From CAWIDU01 sp963835055 (GTDB lineage: Bacteria; Patescibacteriota; Saccharimonadia; Saccharimonadales; UBA4665): a stretch of DNA of 64,000 bases. Below are positions 26,026 through 34,970 of this stretch, one piece after another (position 1 is the stretch's first letter; every line of letters starts with the position of its first letter). The notes beneath the pieces are model-generated. The model made no database searches. It saw only the letters and a program-made list of their open reading frames with translations, and was not told where the DNA came from. Made by a program: the position numbers and the translations under genes. The stretch is taken from assembly GCA_963835055.1 (NCBI GenBank), contig CAWIDU010000001.1, positions 248,001-312,000 on the forward strand. Reading direction: 5' to 3'.

Positions 26026-26604
26026 TTAGTCGGCTTTGTCTTTGGGCTGGGTGAAGTAGTTGATTTCGTTGATGACGTCTAGGAGGGCTTGGGCGCGGGC
26101 TTTTTCGTCGTCGATTTCCTGGGCGGCGTCGTAGGCTGTTTTGATTAGGCCCTGGTTGTCGCTGGCCTGGATCATCATCATGGTGGTGCGGAATTTCTCC
26201 TCGGGAGTCTGGTCGAGATGGCCGACGAGCGGTGAGAGTTTGCCGAGGGCTTGTTGTTTGATGCTGACTAGGTCGTCACCGGAAAGATTGTCGGCCGCAC
26301 TGCGATCGTCGTGGTCGTCATTGAGCGAGCCGACGGGCGAATAGGTGTGCGGCATCGGTTTGTCGTCTGAATCCTTGGAGTCGTCTGAGGCTCCGGCATC
26401 ATCGGATCCGGAATTGTCGGGCATTGAATCGTCGGCTTTGTCAGCCGAGGCAATAGGTGGTGCGCTGGGCTGGTCGTCGTTATCTAGCGGCGTGCCTGGA
26501 TGTTGCCAATCGGCGCCGTTAGCGGCGGCCGGTTTATCCGGTGTGACGCTCTGGTCGTCTGGCATATGGTTGTCTTCGTCTTGCTGGTTTTGGTGCCCGA
26601 ACAT
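26026..26604 (-). CDS. Unknown acidic protein (192 aa) with helical C-terminus
   Basis: Residues 1-110 are disordered and rich in Asp/Ser/Pro. Residues 110-192 form a helical domain (SIKQQALGKLSPLVGHLDQT, then EEKFRTTMMMIQASDNQG and a YDAAQEIDDEKARAQALLDVI helix). GGGGGAACA precedes the ATG. Cytoplasmic; no function known. It converges with the ATP-grasp gene 3 bases away. Confidence 0.65.
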   Translation of the reverse strand: MFGHQNQQDEDNHMPDDQSVTPDKPAAANGADWQHPGTPLDNDDQPSAPPIASADKADDSMPDNSGSDDAGASDDSKDSDDKPMPHTYSPVGSLNDDHDDRSAADNLSGDDLVSIKQQALGKLSPLVGHLDQTPEEKFRTTMMMIQASDNQGLIKTAYDAAQEIDDEKARAQALLDVINEINYFTQPKDKAD

Positions 26605-26698
26605 TGTTCCCCCTGATGATTTTTGACCCTGCGGCCGTAGGTTATACTTAAACTATATACAATAGGCGGCTAAAAGCACAAGCACTATGGGAGGGAAA

Positions 26699-27730
26699 AT
26701 GCTCGACGACGTGAAATTGATCCACCAACGTGATCCGCAAGATGCCCTGGGAGTGGCCGAGAAACAGGGGCAGCAACTGGAAATTGACTTCGGCGTCGCC
26801 GAGCCGGAGTTTCGGGAACCGCATAACGTGGTGCTCGGCGGCATGGGCGGCTCGGCCCTGGCGGCGATGATTGCCCAGAGTTGGCCCGGCGTGACGGTAC
26901 CGTTCGAAATCGTCCGTAATTATAATTTGCCTACTTATGCTGGACCAGAAACGCTGTTCATCGCGTCTAGTTATTCTGGCAACACCGAAGAAACGCTCAG
27001 CGCTCTGGATGAGGCCGAGCAGCGCGGTTGTCACATTGCGGTCATCGCCTCGGGGGGCAAATTGGGCGAGCGCGCCGCTGACAAGAAATATCCATTCTAT
27101 AAATTGCCCGGCGAGCTGCAGCCCCGGCATGCTGTGTTGTATAACTTGGCGGCCCTCATGCAGCTACTAGAACCGTTGAAGTTAATTCCGGCTGGCAGTG
27201 TCGCCGAATTGCGGGCCACGGCGGCGTGGCTGGAGGTGCATTTGAAAAGCTGGCTGCCAACGGTACCGACCGGTCAAAACCCGGCCAAGAAGTTGGCTCT
27301 GGAGCTGATTGGCAAGTCGGTCGTCATCTACAGCGGGCCGAAGTTTTTTCCGGCCGCCTACAAGTGGAAAATTAGCTTCAACGAGAACGCTAAGCACATC
27401 GCTTGGGACAACCAGTATCCGGAGTTCAGCCACAACGAAATGCTGGGTTGGACACAGCAACCGGTCGACAAGCCATATGCCGTCATCGAATTGCGCAGCC
27501 AGCTGGAGCACCCGCGGGTTCAGAAACGCTTCGAGGTCACCGAGAAAATGCTGTCCGGCCTGCGTCCGGCGCCTCATGTCGTCGTGCCGGAAGGCGAGAC
27601 GCTGCTGCAGCAACTACTATGGACGATCGCCCTCGGCGACTTCGTCAGCCTGTACACAGCTATTCTTAATGGCATCAACCCGACGCCGGTCGAGCTGATC
27701 GAAAAGTTCAAGAAAGCGCTCGACACCTGA
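26699..27730 (+). CDS. Bifunctional phosphoglucose/phosphomannose isomerase-type SIS protein
   Basis: SIS domain motifs GGMGGSALAAMIAQ and ASSYSGNTEETLSALDEAEQRG (phosphosugar-binding Ser/Thr cluster), plus a C-terminal half with the conserved FSHNEMLGW of archaeal-type PGI/PMI. It interconverts glucose-6-P or mannose-6-P with fructose-6-P. MLDDVKLI is the usual family start, so 26699 is preferred to the ATG at 26687; GGGAGG lies just upstream and TATACT near 26644. Confidence 0.88.
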   Translation: MLDDVKLIHQRDPQDALGVAEKQGQQLEIDFGVAEPEFREPHNVVLGGMGGSALAAMIAQSWPGVTVPFEIVRNYNLPTYAGPETLFIASSYSGNTEETLSALDEAEQRGCHIAVIASGGKLGERAADKKYPFYKLPGELQPRHAVLYNLAALMQLLEPLKLIPAGSVAELRATAAWLEVHLKSWLPTVPTGQNPAKKLALELIGKSVVIYSGPKFFPAAYKWKISFNENAKHIAWDNQYPEFSHNEMLGWTQQPVDKPYAVIELRSQLEHPRVQKRFEVTEKMLSGLRPAPHVVVPEGETLLQQLLWTIALGDFVSLYTAILNGINPTPVELIEKFKKALDT

Positions 27731-27747
27731 GGCAAATCAGGCCGGCT

Positions 27748-27756
27748 TGATATAAT
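27748..27756 (+). promoter_or_regulatory. Extended -10 (TGATATAAT)
   Basis: Ends 9 bases before the ATG of the DUF1361 gene at 27766. Confidence 0.7.
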
Positions 27757-27765
27757 GGCATTAGC

Positions 27766-28434
27766 ATGAAACCGCGGACAGACGCCCGCCGACAATTTAT
27801 TCTGGCCCTTGTAGCCTCATCCATCGTCAGCAGTGGCTTGTTCGCCTACGGCGCTTGGCGCAACCGCAGCCTGAATTATGATTATCTGTTCCTGGACCTG
27901 CTGCTGGCCTGGCTGCCGCTATTATTCGCCGTTTGGCTGACTAGAGTGCTGCAGCGCAAACTGTGGTCCAGCTGGGAGGCCCTGCTGGCCAGCGTGCTGT
28001 GGCTGGTTTTTCTGCCCAATAGTTTCTACATGATCAGCGACTTCATACATCTGCAGGACGTCCGGACGGTCGACATTCTATACGATGCCGTGATGTTCAC
28101 GTCGTTTATTTACACCGCCGTGCTGCTCGGTTTCAGCAGTTTGTATCTGATACATCTACAATTGCGGCGGCGTTTGTCGGCCAACTCGGCGATGGTCTGG
28201 ATTGGGCTGACACTGTTAGTCAGCAGCGTGGCAATTTATCTGGGCCGCGACCTGCGCTGGAATAGCTGGGATGTGCTGACCAATCCCGGCGGCCTGTTAT
28301 TCGATATTTCTGACCGGCTGCTACACCCCTCGGCCTATCCGCAAATGTTCCTGACCATTATTGCGTTCTTCGTGCTGCTGGTTAGTATGTACAATCTGCT
28401 GTGGCGCAGCGCGCGGCTGCTGCGGCGGGAATAA
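27766..28434 (+). CDS. DUF1361 family membrane protein
   Basis: 222 residues and six or seven hydrophobic helices. The family motif FLPNSFYMISDFIHL lies near residues 84-98, and SWDVLTNPG is a typical later loop. Function of the family is unknown. It has a near-leaderless extended -10 promoter and is followed by argS after 35 bases. Confidence 0.8.
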   Translation: MKPRTDARRQFILALVASSIVSSGLFAYGAWRNRSLNYDYLFLDLLLAWLPLLFAVWLTRVLQRKLWSSWEALLASVLWLVFLPNSFYMISDFIHLQDVRTVDILYDAVMFTSFIYTAVLLGFSSLYLIHLQLRRRLSANSAMVWIGLTLLVSSVAIYLGRDLRWNSWDVLTNPGGLLFDISDRLLHPSAYPQMFLTIIAFFVLLVSMYNLLWRSARLLRRE

Positions 28435-28453
28435 TCCCAAAACCGGCCACCGT

Positions 28454-28462
28454 TGCTATACT
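28454..28462 (+). promoter_or_regulatory. Extended -10 (TGCTATACT) of argS
   Basis: Ends 7 bases before the ATG at 28470. It supports that start over the in-frame ATG at 28401, which overlaps DUF1361. Confidence 0.7.
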
Positions 28463-28469
28463 TAACGTT

Positions 28470-30098
28470 ATGAAACGGGAATTGGAAGCGGGCATTATGA
28501 TGGCTGTGAAACAAGTGTTTGCCGTCGACACCAAGGTGGAGCTGACGCGGCCGGACGAGCAGCACGGCGATTACGCCACCAGTGTGGCCTTGCAACTGGC
28601 CGCCCAGGTCCACAAAAAGCCGCGTGATGTGGCCGAAGCTTTGTCCGAGAAACTGCGTGCTGGCTTGAAAGACACGGTCTCCGAAATCTCTGTCGCCGGC
28701 CCCGGCTTTATTAATTTGAAGCTGAATGACGCGGCGCTGCGCCAGGCCGCCGACGTTAAGCCGGCCCGGAGTTTTTCGGGCAAAGAAATCCTTGTCGAAT
28801 TCGGCGATGCCAATCCCTTCAAGGCCATGCATCTTGGGCATTTATACACGGCAGTTGTCGGCGATGCGATTTCGCGGCTGTTCGAAGCCAGCGGCGCCAA
28901 GGTCGAACGGCTCAGTTATCACGGTGATGTCGGCTTGCATGTGGCCAAAGCCGTCTGGCAGGTACGCCGGCTACAAGGCGAACACTCGAATTTCCTGTTT
29001 GACGCCGCCTATGCCGGCGGTTCGTACGAGTACGACCACAACGAGACCGCCAAAAAAGAAATCGAGGACGTCAACGAGCATATTTATAAGCAAGACGATC
29101 CGCAGATTAATAAACTCTACGAGCTGGGAAAGAAATGGAGTTTCGAGAATTTCGACAAAATCTTCGAGGAGCTCGGCATTCATTACCAGAAGCGATATCT
29201 GGAGAGCGAGTCGACCAGAGCCGGACTGGCAACGGTCGAGGCCAACCTTGGCAAGGTTTTCGAGAAGTCTGATGGCGCCATAATTTTTCGCGGCGAAAAG
29301 GCTGGACTGCACACCCGCGTTTTCATTAATTCGCGTGGTTTGCCGACGTATGAGGCCAAAGATCTGGGGCTGGCGGAATTAAAAAATAAAGACTTCCCGA
29401 AGGCTGCCAAGTCCGTCATTATTACGGCCCACGAACAAAGCGAGTACTTCAAAGTCATGCTGGCCGCGCTGCGTGAGATTGACGCCAAACTGGCCGACAA
29501 GACGCAACACATCGCCCATGGTTTCTTGAGTTTGACCACTGGCAAAATGAGCTCCCGGACCGGCGAAGTTTATGCTGCGACAGATCTGCTGAGTTCGGTG
29601 CAACAAGCTGTTCGGCAGCAATATCCCGAAGCCGCCAAGCAGGTTTCGAAAGATGCTTACTTAGCGGCGGTGAAGTACGCCTTTCTGAAAAACCGTGTCG
29701 GCGGCGATATTGTGTTCGACGTTCAGGAATCGGTCAGCCTGGAAGGCAATAGCGGGCCGTATTTGCAGTACGCCCACGCCCGGGCGCGCAGCATTTTGGT
29801 CAAGGCTGGCGAGGCCGCCGCGCCGTCAGACGAAAAATTGGAGGCCGGCGAGCGCAGCCTGCTGCGCAAAATCGGTGAATATCCAGAAGTTGTCGACCTG
29901 GCCGCGGCCGAGCTGCTGCCGCACCACGTCTGTACCTATCTTTATGAATTGGCCCAGACTTTTAACCGCTTCTACGAGCACAATCGGGTAATCGGTGATG
30001 CCCGAGAATCTACACGTTTAACTCTGGTCAAACAATATGCCGAAACCCTGAAAGCCGGTTTAAATTTACTCGGTATCTCGGCGCCTGATAAAATGTAA
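28470..30098 (+). CDS. argS: Arginyl-tRNA synthetase
   Basis: 542 residues. The N-terminal Add1 tRNA-D-loop domain precedes the HIGH-like box ANPFKAMHLGHLYTAVVGD and a GKMSSRTGE signature in the KMSKS position. The C-terminal anticodon domain ends LNLLGISAPDKM. It charges tRNA-Arg; the GCG-anticodon tRNA-Arg at 3487 is a likely substrate. The leaderless start is deduced from the promoter and the family N-terminus. Confidence 0.95.
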   Translation: MKRELEAGIMMAVKQVFAVDTKVELTRPDEQHGDYATSVALQLAAQVHKKPRDVAEALSEKLRAGLKDTVSEISVAGPGFINLKLNDAALRQAADVKPARSFSGKEILVEFGDANPFKAMHLGHLYTAVVGDAISRLFEASGAKVERLSYHGDVGLHVAKAVWQVRRLQGEHSNFLFDAAYAGGSYEYDHNETAKKEIEDVNEHIYKQDDPQINKLYELGKKWSFENFDKIFEELGIHYQKRYLESESTRAGLATVEANLGKVFEKSDGAIIFRGEKAGLHTRVFINSRGLPTYEAKDLGLAELKNKDFPKAAKSVIITAHEQSEYFKVMLAALREIDAKLADKTQHIAHGFLSLTTGKMSSRTGEVYAATDLLSSVQQAVRQQYPEAAKQVSKDAYLAAVKYAFLKNRVGGDIVFDVQESVSLEGNSGPYLQYAHARARSILVKAGEAAAPSDEKLEAGERSLLRKIGEYPEVVDLAAAELLPHHVCTYLYELAQTFNRFYEHNRVIGDARESTRLTLVKQYAETLKAGLNLLGISAPDKM

Positions 30099-30117
30099 AC
30101 AAAGTTTAAGGAGAACC

Positions 30118-30468
30118 ATGGCGAAATCACGAAAATCAGCAAACGTTAGCGCGGTTGGCGGCTTCGTCAACTTTTTGCGCGAGCACGCCGTAGTCACCCT
30201 GGCCGTCGGTTTCGCCATCGCTACCCAGGCTCAAGCCGTCATCAAGCAACTGATTTCCAGTTTCATCGATCCGCTCTATGGCTTACTGTTCGGCCAGACG
30301 CTGAGTGCCAAAAGCGCCACCCTGCACCTGCACGGCCGGACTGAGCACTTCGCCTGGGGTGCTTTCGCCTACACGTTGATTGATTTCCTCTTCGTGCTGG
30401 CGGCTATCTACGCTATCGTTAAAGTTCTGAATCTCGACAAACTAGATAAACTACCAGAGGAGGACTAA
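30118..30468 (+). CDS. mscL: MscL-like mechanosensitive channel
   Basis: 116 residues. [21 protein letters not shown] (amphipathic start and TM1), [15 protein letters not shown] after TM1, TM2 [21 protein letters not shown] and a charged C-terminal helix match MscL. It releases solutes during osmotic downshift. AAGGAGAACC precedes the ATG; the gene is joined to msrB by a 2-base gap. Confidence 0.82.
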   Translation: MAKSRKSANVSAVGGFVNFLREHAVVTLAVGFAIATQAQAVIKQLISSFIDPLYGLLFGQTLSAKSATLHLHGRTEHFAWGAFAYTLIDFLFVLAAIYAIVKVLNLDKLDKLPEED

Positions 30469-30470
30469 CC

Positions 30471-30866
30471 ATGACCATGCCGACAACTGATGACGAGTGG
30501 AAGCAGAAGTTGACGCCGGAGCAGTACCACATCCTGCGCGAGAAGGGGACCGAGCGGCCATTTACGGGTAAATTATTGAACGAGAAAGGGACCGGCGACT
30601 TCGTATGCGCCGCCTGCGGCAACGTGGTTTTCAAGAGTGATACTAAGTTCGAGAGCGGCAGCGGCTGGCCAAGCTTCAACAATCCGGCCAACGCCAAGGC
30701 TGTGATTCTTCAGAAGGATGACTATCTAGGCATGCACCGTACCGAAGTAATCTGTGCCAATTGCGGCAGTCACTTGGGCCATATGTTCGAAGACGCGCCA
30801 GACCAGCCGACCGGTCAGCGATTCTGTATCAACTCGGCGGCGCTCGATTTCAAAGCCAAAAAATAA
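30471..30866 (+). CDS. msrB: Peptide methionine-(R)-S-oxide reductase
   Basis: 131 residues. Zinc cysteines CAACG and CANCG, substrate loop [10 protein letters not shown], and catalytic Cys in [11 protein letters not shown]. It repairs oxidised methionine with thioredoxin. The strong GAGGAGG ribosome site overlaps the end of the channel gene. It converges with the HxlR regulator. Confidence 0.95.
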   Translation: MTMPTTDDEWKQKLTPEQYHILREKGTERPFTGKLLNEKGTGDFVCAACGNVVFKSDTKFESGSGWPSFNNPANAKAVILQKDDYLGMHRTEVICANCGSHLGHMFEDAPDQPTGQRFCINSAALDFKAKK

Positions 30867-30867
30867 G

Positions 30868-31209
30868 TTAGTGGCTAAAGCGATGGTACTTGGTGCCCCA
30901 AGCGGCCATTTGCTTGAGCACTGGCATTAGGTCACGGCCTTTTGGCGTCAGAGTGTATTCGATGCGCGGCGGCACTTCGGCGAAACTAGCTTTCGTAATG
31001 ATGCCGTACTGCTCTAGATCGTCGAGGCGCTGACTGAGCGTCCGGGGATTGATGTCACCAACGGACTTTTCTAGTTCACAGAAGCGTTTCGGCCCGCTGA
31101 AAAGGTCACGCAGAATTAACGCCGTCCATTTATTGCCGATAATTTGCATGGTCGACGCGATGCAGCCCGTTTTGGGCTCTAGTTTTGACTTAACAGGGGT
31201 AAATTTCAT
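30868..31209 (-). CDS. HxlR-family winged-helix regulator
   Basis: 113 residues. A CIAS motif near the N-terminus (Cys often redox/electrophile-sensing in this family), then IIGNKWTALILRDLFSGPKRF, INPRTLSQRLDDLEQYGII and IEYTLTPKGRDL. It is divergent from a flavin reductase gene, the usual layout for quinone/aldehyde-responsive HxlR repressors. A palindrome overlaps its own start codon. Confidence 0.9.
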   Translation of the reverse strand: MKFTPVKSKLEPKTGCIASTMQIIGNKWTALILRDLFSGPKRFCELEKSVGDINPRTLSQRLDDLEQYGIITKASFAEVPPRIEYTLTPKGRDLMPVLKQMAAWGTKYHRFSH

Positions 31210-31223
31210 ACTTTACAAAGTAT
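31208..31223. promoter_or_regulatory. Palindromic operator between HxlR and the flavin reductase
   Basis: ATACTTT-AC-AAAGTAT, overlapping the first bases of the HxlR start codon. Similar half sites (TATACTT, AAGTATAG) recur at 31234-31270, before the reductase gene. Confidence 0.7.
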
Positions 31224-31290
31224 AGTAATGAGCCTATACTTGATTAAGTTAGTAACTATAAAAAGTATAGCACATAAAGGAGAACAATTT

Positions 31291-31884
31291 ATGAAAGTAC
31301 AAATTATTGTCGGATCAGTCCGACCCGGCCGAGTTAGCGAACGAGTCGCCAAGTGGGTGGTGACTGAGGCCCAAGAATACGAAGATTTCGATATTGAAGT
31401 CGTCGACCTGAAGGATTACCCGATGATGCCGTTCGACGAGCCGATGTCGCCGCAGTTTAACCCCAACCGCCAGCCGGCGCCAGTGGTCAAGCGGTGGCTC
31501 GACAAACTGGACGAAGCCGACGCCTACATCATTGTCAGTCCGGAATATAGCCGGTCGATTCCGGGTCCGATGAAAAACGCGCTCGACTACCTAGATTTTC
31601 AACTAAAGCAGAAACCAGTAGCCCTCGTCGCTCACGGTACCAATGGCGGCGCCCAGGCGGTCAGCGACTACCGAGTGATCCTGCCGCAGCTGAAAGCCAT
31701 AACCGTGCCAGCCGCAACATATTTACGTGGAGCTTCTGAAATGTTTGACGAAAATGGCGTGCTTAGTGATGAGGCTCAGGCCAATCCTTACGGCCCGGCG
31801 ACAGCGCTGAAGAACACGCTCGACGAACTGGAATGGTACAGCAATGCTTTAACCGAAGCGCGTCAGGAAGCCAGCCTGGTATAA
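31291..31884 (+). CDS. NADPH-dependent FMN reductase
   Basis: 197 residues from MKVQIIVGSVRPGRVSERVA. Flavodoxin-like motifs are the GSVRPGR phosphate loop, SPEYSRSIPGPMKNALDYL and LVAHGTNGG. It probably reduces quinones or flavins with NADPH. AAAGGAGAA before the ATG fixes the start; the longer frame from 31228 runs through the operator. Likely repressed by the divergent HxlR protein. Confidence 0.9.
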   Translation: MKVQIIVGSVRPGRVSERVAKWVVTEAQEYEDFDIEVVDLKDYPMMPFDEPMSPQFNPNRQPAPVVKRWLDKLDEADAYIIVSPEYSRSIPGPMKNALDYLDFQLKQKPVALVAHGTNGGAQAVSDYRVILPQLKAITVPAATYLRGASEMFDENGVLSDEAQANPYGPATALKNTLDELEWYSNALTEARQEASLV

Positions 31885-31885
31885 T
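31877..31885 (+). promoter_or_regulatory. Extended -10 (TGGTATAAT) of orn
   Basis: Ends 8 bases before the ATG at 31894 and straddles the stop of the reductase gene. Confidence 0.65.
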
Positions 31886-31893
31886 GACCGGTA

Positions 31894-32457
31894 ATGAGCG
31901 ACAAAGAAGCGGTGCCAACGCGGTTATTATGGGTCGACCTGGAAATGACTGGGTTGGACCCCCAGAAAGATGTCATTCTGGAAGTCGCCGCCGAGGTGAC
32001 GGATTTCGATTTCAAAACACTGGCTAATTATGAAGCGATGGTTAAGCAGCCGCGCGAATTGGTTGCCGAGCGGATGCAGAAAAATACCTTTTGGACGGAA
32101 TTTCCAGCTAACCGCGACGAATTTATGCGCAAATTGGACAGCGGCCAGCCCAGCCGGGACGTCGAACAGGCGCTGATCGAATTGGTCGAAAAAAACTTCG
32201 GTCACGAACCGGCGATTTTGGCGGGGAATTCGATTCATAACGACCGTCAATTTATTAAAAAGTACTGGCCGCAGCTCGATTTAAAACTCCATTACCGAAT
32301 GCTCGACGTCAGTGCCTGGAAAGTGTTGATGGAAGGCAAGTACGGCGTGCATTACGAGAAGAATAAAATGCATCGGGCTTTCGACGATATCCAGGCCTCG
32401 ATCGCCGAGTTGCAGTACTATTTGGAATGGTTCAAAAATGGATCACAAGACGGTTGA
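31894..32457 (+). CDS. orn: Oligoribonuclease
   Basis: 187 residues with DEDDh motifs: WVDLEMTGLD, GNSIHNDRQF and HRAFDDIQASI. It degrades 2-5-mer RNA to mononucleotides, which suits an organism that must salvage nucleotides. Orn is typical of Proteobacteria and Actinobacteria. The last 20 bases overlap the next gene. Confidence 0.93.
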   Translation: MSDKEAVPTRLLWVDLEMTGLDPQKDVILEVAAEVTDFDFKTLANYEAMVKQPRELVAERMQKNTFWTEFPANRDEFMRKLDSGQPSRDVEQALIELVEKNFGHEPAILAGNSIHNDRQFIKKYWPQLDLKLHYRMLDVSAWKVLMEGKYGVHYEKNKMHRAFDDIQASIAELQYYLEWFKNGSQDG

Positions 32458-32776
32458 AGAATATATCCTAAGCATGCCGAACGCTCGGCTGGAATATCCG
32501 TTTGGCCAAGAGGCGGCGGTTTATAAAGTCGACGATAAAATGTTCGCCTTGATCCGTGATGGCAAGCAGCCGGTGCAGCTGAGCCTGAAATGCGACCCGC
32601 AGCTGGCAGTGCTGCTGCGCGACAAGTATGAAGAAGTCATGCCGGGCTATCACTTGAACAAAAAGCACTGGAACACGCTGACGCTGACCGGCCAATTACA
32701 ATGGTCGGAAGTGCAGGATTTGATTCGGCATAGTTATAATCTGACTACTGGCGTTCACGGTACATTGCCGGCTTAG
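32438..32776 (+). CDS. MmcQ/YjbR family protein
   Basis: 112 residues with VEEYILSMPNARLEYPFG, ALIRDGKQPVQLSLKCDP and GYHLNKKHWNTL, typical of the CyaY-like fold of this family. Proposed to bind DNA or protein; function unknown. Starts inside orn, so it is probably co-translated. Confidence 0.87.
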   Translation: MDHKTVEEYILSMPNARLEYPFGQEAAVYKVDDKMFALIRDGKQPVQLSLKCDPQLAVLLRDKYEEVMPGYHLNKKHWNTLTLTGQLQWSEVQDLIRHSYNLTTGVHGTLPA

Positions 32777-33411
32777 CTAGCTGGTGAGCCTAGTTGTTTG
32801 AGCAGCAGCTGGGCGCCGTTATAGTCGGCATTGAGCAGGGCTTTGCCCCTGGGCCCGGCGCCGTTATAGGCCTGTTTCATGGCTTGACTGTAGACTGTCA
32901 GCTGGCTCTGCATAATTTGCTGAAATGTCGCGTCGTAGGTGCTATCGCCGGCAGCTGTGGTTAGTTGTGAATCGAGGCTAGCGCTGACTTTCTGGCCTAG
33001 TACCTTGGTGCTGACCTTCTGCCCGTTGTTTTTCAGGTAAGTTAAAAGTTGGCTCTCGGCGCTGGTTAAGCTCAGCTGAGCGGTGATGGCGAAGTTCTGG
33101 CTGGTCGTGGATAGGCCTTGCTGCTGGGTGGCATTGGTGCTGAGATGGATTAGTTCTTGCTGGTCCTGAGCGATAGTTATGAAGGGCGCGTAACTGGTCT
33201 TGGGGGCCAGCAGACCCTTTACGACGACAACAATAATTATCAAAACTAGCAGTCCGCCAAGCACCAGGGCCAGGCGGCCCAGCGTGCCGCCACCAAACGG
33301 AAAAGAAAATCGCTTAGAGGGTGCCCCAGGATTGACGATAAATTCGTACTCGTGGGGTTGCGGAGTAGCGGGTACCTGGGGAGGTGGCAGATTAGAGCTG
33401 GTCGGCGGCAT
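32773..33411 (-). CDS. Membrane-anchored unknown protein (212 aa)
   Basis: A Pro-rich cytoplasmic N-terminus (1-35), one helix (about 44-68) and an extracytoplasmic helical domain rich in Gln/Ser/Thr without cysteines. TATGGT lies 11 bases before the start. No family recognised. It converges with the MmcQ gene (4-base overlap). Confidence 0.65.
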   Translation of the reverse strand: MPPTSSNLPPPQVPATPQPHEYEFIVNPGAPSKRFSFPFGGGTLGRLALVLGGLLVLIIIVVVVKGLLAPKTSYAPFITIAQDQQELIHLSTNATQQQGLSTTSQNFAITAQLSLTSAESQLLTYLKNNGQKVSTKVLGQKVSASLDSQLTTAAGDSTYDATFQQIMQSQLTVYSQAMKQAYNGAGPRGKALLNADYNGAQLLLKQLGSPAS

Positions 33412-33464
33412 GCCTTAATTAAACCATAAGCCTCTCGGAGAAGTGAAGCGCCGCGGCAATTGTC

Positions 33465-33473
33465 TGATATTCT
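33465..33473 (+). promoter_or_regulatory. Extended -10 (TGATATTCT) of the MFS gene
   Basis: Ends 6 bases before the ATG at 33480. Confidence 0.6.
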
Positions 33474-33479
33474 GTAGGC

Positions 33480-34970
33480 ATGACGAAAGCACAGCGGCTG
33501 GTGTTGGTGGTCAGCATTTTGGCTTCGTTCGTGGCTTTTCTGGACGGTGCCATTGTCAATGTTGCCTTGCCGGCCATCCAGCGCGACCTCGGCGGCGGCC
33601 TGGCCGCCCAACAATGGGTGGTTGACGCCTATCTTTTGACTCTCGGCTCGCTGATTTTGGTTGCCGGCTCGCTGTCCGACCTGTTGGGCCGGAAAAAAAT
33701 TCTGACACTCGGGTTAGTCGGCTTCGGCCTGGCTTCCTTGCTTTGTGCCGTGGCGCCGAACGCCATTTTACTGATAATTTTTCGGGCGCTGCAGGGCATT
33801 GCCGGTGCCTTGTTGGTACCAAGCTCGCTGGCGCTAATCATCTCGACCTTTTCCGGACCGGCGCAGGGCAAAGCCGTCGGCACCTGGACGGCTTGGACCG
33901 GCATTGCGTTCCTGATTGGCCCGTTGCTCGGTGGCATTCTGGTCGACCAGGCCTCCTGGCGTTGGATTTTCGCCATTAATGTTCTGCCAATTGCCGTGAC
34001 ACTGTATCTGTTGCGTGGCGTTAAGGCTGGCCGCGAAGAGAAAACCCACGCCAAGGTTGACGTCATTGGCGCCGTACTCTGCGCGCTCGGCCTGGGCGGT
34101 CCGGTTTTCGCACTGATCGAGCAATCACGTTACGGCTGGGGTAGTCCGTTGATTTATATTCCGCTGGTCGCGGGCGTATTATTGTTCGCCTATTTCTTGA
34201 TTCACGAAAAGCGGGCCGACAAACCGATGCTGCCGTTGGAGCTTTTCCGAAACCATAATTTCAGCGTTGGCAACATCGCCACGCTATCAGTCTATGCCGG
34301 CTTGAGCACGGCAACTTTTCTGATTATTGTTTTCCTGCAGCAGGTCAACGGTTACTCGGCGCTGCGGGCCGGTTTATCGCTGTTACCAGTGACTTTAATC
34401 ATGTTTTTCGTGTCGCCGCGGACGGGTGCCCTGGCCGGCAAATACGGCCCGCGGCTGTTCATGGGCATCGGCCCCATCATCGCCGCCGGCGGTTTCTTGT
34501 TGATGCTGCGCATGGGTGCCCAAACGAATTACTGGACCCAGCTTTTCCCAGCGATAATTGTCTTCGGCATCGGCTTGGCGCTTACAGTTGCGCCACTGAC
34601 GGCCGCCATCCTCGGCGATGTGCCACCAGCCCAAGCTGGCATTGCCTCGGCGGTCAATAACGCCGTCGCCCGCGTCGCCGGACTGCTGGCGATTGCCGCT
34701 ATCGGCGCCATCGTGGCCGCCCAATTCAGCCACATTGTCGACCACAAAATGTCGGCCACCACCGTTTCCGCCAGCGCCGTGAACTCCGCGAAACAAATCA
34801 GCCTCGACATCTCGCCTCCGGCACCTTACCGAAATGACGCGGTTTTCAAACGCGCCCTGTCCGACGCTTCGGTCTCGGCATACCACACCGGCCTGACGAC
34901 AGTTGCCGTCCTACTGGCCGCCGGTGGTGTCGTTTCGCTGATCGGGATTAGAAACCCGAAGCACGTCTAA
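33480..34970 (+). CDS. MFS drug exporter, DHA2 (EmrB/QacA) family
   Basis: 496 residues and about 14 hydrophobic helices. Motif C-like region and FLDGAIVNVALPAIQRDLGG in TM1 are diagnostic, followed by QWVVDAYLLTLGSLILVAGSLSDLLGRKK (motif A) and TWTAWTGIAFLIGPLLGG. A proton-driven exporter of lipophilic compounds or antibiotics. Leaderless promoter. It converges with the PurM-like gene without a gap. Confidence 0.93.
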   Translation: MTKAQRLVLVVSILASFVAFLDGAIVNVALPAIQRDLGGGLAAQQWVVDAYLLTLGSLILVAGSLSDLLGRKKILTLGLVGFGLASLLCAVAPNAILLIIFRALQGIAGALLVPSSLALIISTFSGPAQGKAVGTWTAWTGIAFLIGPLLGGILVDQASWRWIFAINVLPIAVTLYLLRGVKAGREEKTHAKVDVIGAVLCALGLGGPVFALIEQSRYGWGSPLIYIPLVAGVLLFAYFLIHEKRADKPMLPLELFRNHNFSVGNIATLSVYAGLSTATFLIIVFLQQVNGYSALRAGLSLLPVTLIMFFVSPRTGALAGKYGPRLFMGIGPIIAAGGFLLMLRMGAQTNYWTQLFPAIIVFGIGLALTVAPLTAAILGDVPPAQAGIASAVNNAVARVAGLLAIAAIGAIVAAQFSHIVDHKMSATTVSASAVNSAKQISLDISPPAPYRNDAVFKRALSDASVSAYHTGLTTVAVLLAAGGVVSLIGIRNPKHV

